Shown here: positions 52,401 through 61,400 of the stretch, one piece after another | Position numbering within the stretch: the first letter of the stretch is position 1 | Layout of the letters: each line of letters opens with the position of its first letter | Assembly (NCBI GenBank): GCA_030998225.1 | Contig: JAPYXD010000680.1 | Location: forward strand, 14,880,001 to 14,944,000 | Direction: 5' to 3' | DNA: 64,000 nucleotides | Source: Diplolepis rosae | Lineage: Eukaryota; Arthropoda; Insecta; Hymenoptera; Diplolepididae | Translations under genes and position numbers: made by a program | The notes under the pieces: model-generated | The model's database searches: none | The model's input: only the letters and a program-made list of their open reading frames with translations | What the model was told of the DNA's origin: nothing

Positions 52401-55400
52401 ATTATTATTATGTTTTTTTTTATTTTAACTCAATAGAATTATGTGAATGAATTATTGGTGAATGAACAAAGTAGGGATTTAGCAATTCATCATTAAGCAC
52501 GATACTTATATTTATACATATATATTATTTAGTTTCCGTAAGCTAGACGTAAAGTAATAATTTGGTAATCATTGAAATGAGAGATATTTTAATTTAATAT
52601 TATGGATGTAAAATTGATCGATAGTCCGGGAGCCAAATATTCATGGGAACCATGATTCATTTTAAAATTGTATAAGAAAAAAAAGAGAGATAGTCTACGA
52701 TGGTGCTAAGGGATTGATATCAATTTTAATTTGATGGTTTAAATAAGGATGTTTACGTTGACAGTTAAATGTTGATAATTAAGTTGTAAAGAAATAATGT
52801 AACTGTCCAAAGCAGAACTAGGCCTGAAAGAGGAAGACGGTTGTCTCAAACAGTGTGTTCAAGGCATATACCTTCCGAGAGGAACAATGATAGCTTGGAC
52901 AGTCAGTGCACCAAAGTTGATCTAAACCTACACCGCGGCCGGGTGTACGGACAGGTGAATGCGGGCTTGAACAATTGAACATGGTGTCAAAGCTGGGCTA
53001 GACCTGCAGGTTAATGAGGACTTGGGCATCAGGAAAAGTCATATGGCAGTTCGATTGGGCGCATGGGGGGAACATGTGTCACTTCACACTTCACGAACAC
53101 ATACACACATTCAGGCACACGTATTACGTGGGTGACGTGTTCTCGACCCGTGGTTTGATGGCTGTATATGACAAAGTAAAGAGAAAGAAAAGCGAAGAGT
53201 GAGAAAAGGAAAGAAAAAATAGAGAGAGAGGTGGGAAGGGATTCGATGATAAAATTATAAAACCAGAGCAGTGACGAGGAACTGGGCTTTTTGCTCTCTG
53301 GCTCTCGATCAGTTAAGGCGGTATTCTAGTCTAGAATTTTGAAAAAATCGATTTTTCCCCCATATTTTTAAAGAATAGACCTTTAAGAATATTTCCTCCA
53401 AAGGAATTTTAAAAATTTTAATTATTTACGGAGTTATAGCTATTTTAGTGATGCAGCGCGCGAACCGGTCCTGCCACGTTAAATCTGACGGCCCACAGTG
53501 GTACAGAATCCGAAAAAGCTGGCCAAAACTAAAAAGTTGGCTTTGCAATAATTGCATTTGTATAAAATTGTATTTGAACAAGAGGAAGGTCCAATGTATG
53601 GAGCAGGAATCGCCGATTAACGAAATGTGAGTAAAAACTGCCTGTAACTTTTCTCAAATCTTTAAACGCGTTTTTCTCGAAACTACTTTTTCCAACACGT
53701 TTGACATGATTTCTCAAGTTCTAATGAATCGATTAACTTGAAATTTGGCGTGGACCTTCTTTATATATCCCTCTATCGTTCAAACTAGGATTATGTGAAA
53801 ATTTTGATTTTTACTATTTTAAAAAAATTTAAAACTTCATAAAAAACAGGGCAAAAACAAACTTTTTTTTCAAACAGTCGCCATTTTGTGAAAAAATTTT
53901 TTTTTGTTTTTTTCCCTAGTTCAGGCGATAGCGATATTCTTACTTATTAAGAATTTATTTTATTTTTTTTTTCCAGATCACCAGAAGGGTTGGAATCGTG
54001 TCAATATGGACGCACCCTTTTTTTCACCCCCGCCACTTCACCAGCCTGTAACTTTGCCAATTTTTTAATTTTTTAAATTTTTTTTGTATTGTTAAAATAT
54101 TAATAAATATCTCATAAAAAATGGATAGTAAAAATATTTTTAGTTTTTTTTTTATAGAATTTAAAAAACACCCAAAATTTGTAACTCTAGACTAGAATAC
54201 CCCCTTAAGTAGCATTAATTACTCTCAGAAATTATCTGACTGTGAATCCTACGTCTGCCAAATTTAAATTTCATACAAAACAATAGCTTTCACTAGAAAT
54301 TCGCATCCCCTTTTTTTTCTCACATTATTATTAGATCCATTTGAATATTAACTTTCTATTCTATTGTTTCTTTGTTATATTATAGCTTACGACTTGGAGA
54401 TCATATTAAAAATTCAAAATTTAAAACTTCATATTTTGTCCAACCTAATTATTTATCCCAGTTCTTTATTTAACAGTAGGAATCTAGTCACGTCATTGTC
54501 GTACTCACCCTCGACCAGCAATGGCAGATTTGTTGGGGTCGCAGGTGATGCAACGAGATTCATAATAAGCGGCGTCCCGATGTTCGACAGCATCGGATCT
54601 GATGCCAACAATGCCGGAATTCACTGGGGCATTATCAGTGCCGTATCGACTGGCATAATACTGGTCAGAACGAGCTTGACGATAAAGAGTGCCAAGTGTA
54701 GTTGCAGCTGATGTTGTGACAGGCAAAGTTACTACCTCTGGAGTTGTTAGATCGGTTGTCGTTCCAGTTTGAAAGAGAAGCAGTAGCACAGTTAATGTTC
54801 CATAAATCTGAAAAAAAAATTATTTCGTAAGATCTTAATCAGAAGTAGATGAAGAATAATTGAAAATTAAAACCGAGGCATCTACTCTTAGAAATGTTCG
54901 GAAATTTACAGAATTTTTATGTCACAAAAGTAACGTAAAATTTGACGATGTTTATGATGTTTTTGAGTAAAGGTATCTTAAAATTGCGAAAAGTGTACTG
55001 AATTTTCTGAAATTTTTTTTTGATATTATGAAACAACTGAATTTTCACTAAAAGAATCTTAGAACTGCCAAACTGTTACAGAATTTTAATAAAATTCATC
55101 AGAAAATTACGAAACTGTACAGAAAAATAAATTTATTAATAAATTTTATTTTTGCCCCAACTTTTTTTCTTATCGCTTCTTACAAAATTTTAAAAAGTCA
55201 TGCGATTTTAATAAATTACAAATTACTTTTTCAAGAAAAATATTCCCTATAACTTAAGCATTTCCAATTTTCGAAAATGAATACATTATTATCAAATTCA
55301 GCAATTTGTTTATAAAAATGTCGTTTTGAAAAATTGTTTTTTTATCATTTCAGCGATTAAAGAATTCATTTTCGAAAAATGGAAACAGTCATGTTGTAGA

Positions 55401-58400
55401 GAATCTTTTTTCTAAAAAAATAAAAAAAAATAAGTTTGGGCAAAAATAAAATTTATTAATAAAATTATTTTTTTGTTTCAAATTTTTTTCATGAAAAGTA
55501 ATCTTTTCTCTTTCAAATTAGCCCTTCAATAATTATATTGCTATTCTTGAAAGCAAAATTATCTATTTTTGCCTGAGGTCTAATTTTCGTGGATGAAAAC
55601 TACCTTAATTTTACGAAATTGTAACTGAATAAAATTCCAGTCCCGTGTTTCGGGAAATTACGGTGGAAATTTATAACAATGTCCATTTCTCTATTGAGTA
55701 TGTTCAATATATACTTCGATTTTAACTTTCTCCTCCGGTAAAATTTTTAATATTTCTTATATAATCCCAAGTAGGAATTCAAATGTGGGCCAGTCAGGGT
55801 CCCTACCAGTTAGCCACATCTGAGGTCGAGGACCAGTCGGGATACCTAGTCAGTCTATTTCCACTTGTGTCACGCAACATTAGTCGGATGACGGTTAGTT
55901 GTCCTGGCTTCTCCTGGCCAGGATATGTTTGGGGGCTAGCCAGTTGCATCTATTGATCCTAGTTAAAGTCTCTTTGGGTATTAAAACACTCCTTACAATA
56001 ACACTCATATCCCAAAATAACGATTTTGGCAAAAAAGTTTCCCGACTGGTCCCATGCTAGAACCCGACTAGCGCCCTATTTGTAATAGGACCAAGTGCGG
56101 CTATTCCTACACGCTACATTATGAGAAACTTATACACAAATAATGCAGATTTGTATATCCATTTAGATTTACACAAAGACTATATTATTGTAAGATGTAA
56201 TGTACATTTTGAAATTTTATTCTGTTTTTTTTTTTTAAGTTTGCCGAACTTCGATGCATTCTTCAATTGGTACGTCACAGATTATTACAATAATATTAAA
56301 TAATCTCCAACGTGTCCATATGTCCAAACTTTGCTAAGAGTTGAGTAAAACATTTTAAACTATTTTTCTCCGTTTTCATTTTAGTTTTCGCGTTATATTT
56401 TTCTTATCTTTTTTATCGTTTCATTATTTTTTATGCATTTTTCTTTAATGCATCTAAACTGAGTTATTACGACTCCATGTGAAAAAGTCTATTCAACACT
56501 TTAAAAAGTGGGATTTTCGTAAAGACTTTTTCAAGTAATGTAGAATCGGGAAATGCGATTTTTAATTCTAAGAGTCACTTTAGTTTTAGGAGTTGCGTCA
56601 ATTCTGGAAATTCGGCCAGCGAGCCTCGATTCCTTTGGTTCTGTGAATTCAGGCGGCGAGCTTCGGTTCCCAGAAGCTACAGCGGCCGAGCGAAAAATGT
56701 TAGTTTCGAAAATATACCAGTCAGTCTAACGACAACGCCGTAAGAAGTAGGATGTATCACACCTTTTATAATACTCTTTTTTTGTGTTCCTTTAAACAAT
56801 AAAGTTTCAACCTTTTTTCACAAACTAGGTTGTTCAAAAAGTTTTGAAAGCGTAAATGAAAATACGTTTTTTTTTGGTGAAATCACTTTTATTGCTCAGT
56901 ATAATCTCCCATAAGATCAATACATTTGGTCCAACGGTCTTCCAACTTGTTTATCCCATCATGGAAGTGACTTTCTGCAAGGCCTGCAAAATACTCCTCT
57001 ACGACGGCTATAACCTCTTCGTTTGATAAAAAATGCTTCCCACGAAGGAATTTCTTGAGGTGTGGGAACAGCCAGAAGTCAGAGGGAGCAAAATCAGGCG
57101 AATAAGGTGGATGCTGCAACAATTCGTATTTTAATTCGGTTATTTTAGTGATGGTTTTTTGAGCTGTGTGAGCGGGTGCATTGTCTTGATGAAAAAGGAT
57201 TTTTTTCTTCTGCAAACCGGGTCTTTTTTCACGAATTTTTGCATCCAATTGATTCAAAAGCTTACAATAATATTCAGGATTTATTGTTTTGCCAGTTTGG
57301 AGATAATCCACCAACAAAATCCCTTTTGCATCCCAAAAAACTGATGCTAACACCTTCTTCGCCGATTTCTGGACACGAACTCGCTTCGGTGCCGAAGTGC
57401 CTGGTTCACACCACTCCTTAGCCTCTTGTTTTGATTCAGGATCATGATGGAAGACCCAAGTCTCATCCATGGTGATGAATCGACGCAAAAAATCCTTTTT
57501 ATCCTTTCGAAAACGCTCCAAATGTTGCTCAGAAAGTCGCATTCGAACGTGTTTTTGTTCCATTGTGAGCGAATGCGACACCCATTGTGCACAGAGCTTT
57601 CTGAAACCTAAAACTTCACGTAAAATATGACTCACATTGCCTAATGAGATGTCTAGGGCCTCTGCTAAATCTCTCTCGGTCAATTGACGATCTTCCAAAA
57701 CCATATCCTGTACTTTTGCTATGAATGCTGGTGTTGATGCAATTTTTGGACGTCCTGAGCGTGGATCGCCTTCAACACTTTTTCGACCACGTCTAAACTC
57801 TAAAACCCATCGATGCACAGTTGGAAATGAAGGAGCAGCTTCCTTTAACACTTTTACCATTTTTGTATGAATTTCCGTTGCTGATAAACCTTCCAAAACA
57901 AAGAATTTTATCACTGCACGATATTCGGTTTTTTCCATTGTACAAAAATACACTGACACGTCAACTTCAAATGGCTTGTAAACAAACAATGAATTGACAG
58001 AGTGGAATGACACTTTGGGTATGTTCATATGAAAGATGAAATCTTAAAATGGCGTAGAAATTTTGGTTCTTCTACTGCTCTATAGATGTCGCTTTCAAAA
58101 CTTTTTGAACAACCTAGTAATCTTCCCGAGACCATTTTTAAATTTTTCCATTTTAAAATCCTATAGTAACGTTAACTTTATTTTGTAATAGTTCAATTTT
58201 TAAAATCTGTAGTATCTCATAACAATAATTGAAGGTGAAAGTCAGATACTTTTTATGAATGAAAGAGGTCACAGTGAATATACTAAATTTCTGAGTAAAC
58301 TTAACTGAATTCAATTAATCTCAACCAATATCGAGCAATTTTGGTGGTAATTTTTATTGATACCGAATTGGTCTTTTTGTTGAGTTTCATAAACTTTCTA

Positions 58401-61400
58401 GCCCGTCTTCTTAACACGACTCATTTTTGAACCAATATTGATGTTAAAAATTAATTAAAATTAATCTTATTCGAGGTTATAGTTATTCTAAGATTGATTG
58501 TGAGATACAAATTTATTCTTCACAAAACTTCCTGGATCAAAATTTAACTTTTGTAAATCAAATGCTTATGAAATTTAGAAACTCGCAAAATGATGGAAAA
58601 AATCCATTTGGCGGATTTTATAGTAGACGATTTTTAAAATTAAAATTCAAAATCTTTAATTTTACAATTTCCAAAACTTTTGTTTTACTAACAATGAGAA
58701 TTCATTTAAATTAATTCAAAAAGACTTTCTTAATGATATGAAATTCGTTTACAGAATCTAAACAAAAAATATAATTTTTCGTTACACAAAAAAGGTTGCT
58801 AAACTTCGCTAGGTAATTGTTAGACTAATGTAATGTGGATTTTTCTAGTTAACGACAAGCCTGAAAATTTTATAAATGTAGGTATTAAATGCATTTTTCA
58901 GGGTAAATTGAGTTTCGTTCTAGACCAACGACTCATTTACCCGCTATGTACGCTGTGTCACCATCAAGGCGTAGAAGTACGTTCAACTAGGTAAACTTCC
59001 TTCTTCATCTGGGAAATAACCTCTCTGGTCTACAATTTCAAGGCTGGCGTGAAATTATGCAGAATGCATTATGCATTTCGTTACACAAAAGCAGCAGCAG
59101 GAAAATATTGTAGCTGCGTACGTCCTTTAATTTTACTTTTTACTGCAGAGGGAATATTAAGAGTTAGTTTCGTATTGACGGACCGTTTTACGTCCTCAAC
59201 ATTTATTCATTTGGAATCTAAAACCTAAACTTACGAAGTAATTACAGAAAAAACTTTTAACTTTTGTGAAGTAAAACTGTATAATTAACAAAAAGGAAAT
59301 TTTGCAAGAGTTTTTTTTTTACATTTTCTTTTTACTTTATGAATACATATGAAATATTTATAAAAATTATTATCCTTTTACTTGGAGACAAATAAATCAG
59401 TCTCGAATTTTGAAAAAAAATATTCACATAAATTATAAATGCATTACGAATTTTTAATTTAATAATATAATAGGTTGTCGTCTTGGATCGCCAAGAAATC
59501 ATTTTAGAATGGCCCTAAGCTTTATAGAGAGTCTTAATTCAAGTTTTTTTCACAAACGTTCAATTTTTAATTCATTTTTGAGGATGAAAAATTTTGCAGC
59601 ATGTACTAATTGTCCAATTTTATATATTTTAAAACTCTTAATATTTTGGTATCACAATGCTTCCAATTTCTAGTTTCTAAAATTTTTATTTATTGTAAAT
59701 TACTGGGAATATATTTTATAAAAAGCACATCTTTGGAGATAAGTAGAGTTTTTCACTCTGGGTTACAATGAATATTTCGAAAGTTTCAATTCATAAAATA
59801 AAAATATTTAAAGGTTTTATAACTTCTTTACTTCATCAATATTTAATCTTTTACTTTGTACTTTCTCGAATTTGTATTAGTAACAAATAACTGATTGCCC
59901 AGCCTGGATTGGGCCACTGACTTAGATTTAGAGAGATAGGATAGAGAAAATAGAAAACATAGAATACTTAGGAAGGGGAAGTAAAACTAAGTATTTAAAA
60001 TTTTAAAAATGTTTAACTCTTAAGGTTTAATACTAAAAATATCCAATTTTTTACTATCTTAAATTTTAAGCTTACAAATGGAATTTAGAAAAATTAAAAG
60101 GATTATTTGCAGAATCAGAAATTTGAACGTAAAATGAATAGTTTTAATGAAATAACCTCTGTTTTTCTAAAATTGTACTGTTGAAAAGATATTATGACAT
60201 TTTTTACAATTGCTATTTTATCAATAATCTAACCTGATAAATCTACAATTGTCGTGTATTTTTTTACTCAAGTTACGCTGCACAAAACAATATAACATTA
60301 CGTATAATCTTTAAAATATTACATAATAAGATGATTCAACAAAGAATTTTATTCAAGACAGGTATATCAATTTTATGTTATATTTTGCAGTGTACAGATG
60401 CAATATGACAAGAAGGATGGTTTTTTGTGTCAGTGACACAAGTGGGATGTACCCACTACTCAAAAAACCACTGCTGGAATATCCGACACGAAGTACACAC
60501 CCCGAAACAACGCGTTAAATGATTTATTGCATCGACTAAAAAAAAAATAAAAATAGAAATACTACTCGGCTGTCTTTTTTAAACGCGAGGAACACGAGGT
60601 TCCGGTCTATTGATAAAGAAAATAATGAAAAACCAGAACTTCCTCTCAATTTCGCGATGCAATATTCAGTACGAATTTATATGTTTTTTCCATGCTTTCT
60701 AGTAAATTGGCACGTGTACCTCTATATTTTCTTGTGTTAATAAGTCTACAATGTACTTTAGAACTGATGAAAGAAAAACATCTGAAATAGCGAGAGAATT
60801 TAATTACGGTCTGGAGTCTAAAACCGATACAGTGCCGCTTTTGCTTTGAGGGAAGACCAAGTGTGGAATTCGCTCGTAAAATTTTGCCCTCGTGCGAGAA
60901 TTTCATTAAAAGAGGTTTGCACGATGATTGGGTAATTTTGGACTCTTGAGTTAACGCGTTTCCCACGTTCATTCGAGGCCATCACCTTATCTACGACGAT
61001 TTACTAAATTCTCGGGCGCCCATTTATGTGCAGCTAGATTCAACGATAGTCACACAATTCACCTATTATTTCCTGTATTAGTAGAAACGTCAGGTGCAAT
61101 TCGCTCCAGGACACCTGCCAATAGAATTTTCCAATATCCAGAACGACTTTGTCGGAATTCATGATCCTGTGGCTGCAAATAGATTTATAGCAGACGAAAT
61201 TTCAATATTCTTGAACTGAAATGTTTCTATCAAGACTGACACCAGTAATGTGATATTTGTTCCATTAATTGAAAGGCAAACGTTAATTACCAATTAAAGC
61301 TGAAATCTCAGATATACAATAATACATTTCACTCATTGTTAATTTTATCTCCCTTATTTCATATCTGATAGAAATATCCCAGAATAAAGAATAGATGCCG

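Noticed and set aside
57159..57592. Further ORFs on both strands inside the mariner
   Set aside because: Shadows of the intact transposase frame; no independent support.
57939..58028. Upstream in-frame ATG extending the mariner transposase to 379 residues
   Set aside because: The extra 30 residues lie in the 5' untranslated part and terminal region and resemble no mariner; the MEKTEY start gives the family's normal length.
60646..60972. 108-codon minus-strand ORF as a possible host exon
   Set aside because: No recognisable motif, and no acceptor/donor pair in a phase fitting the neighbouring gene model could be supported.
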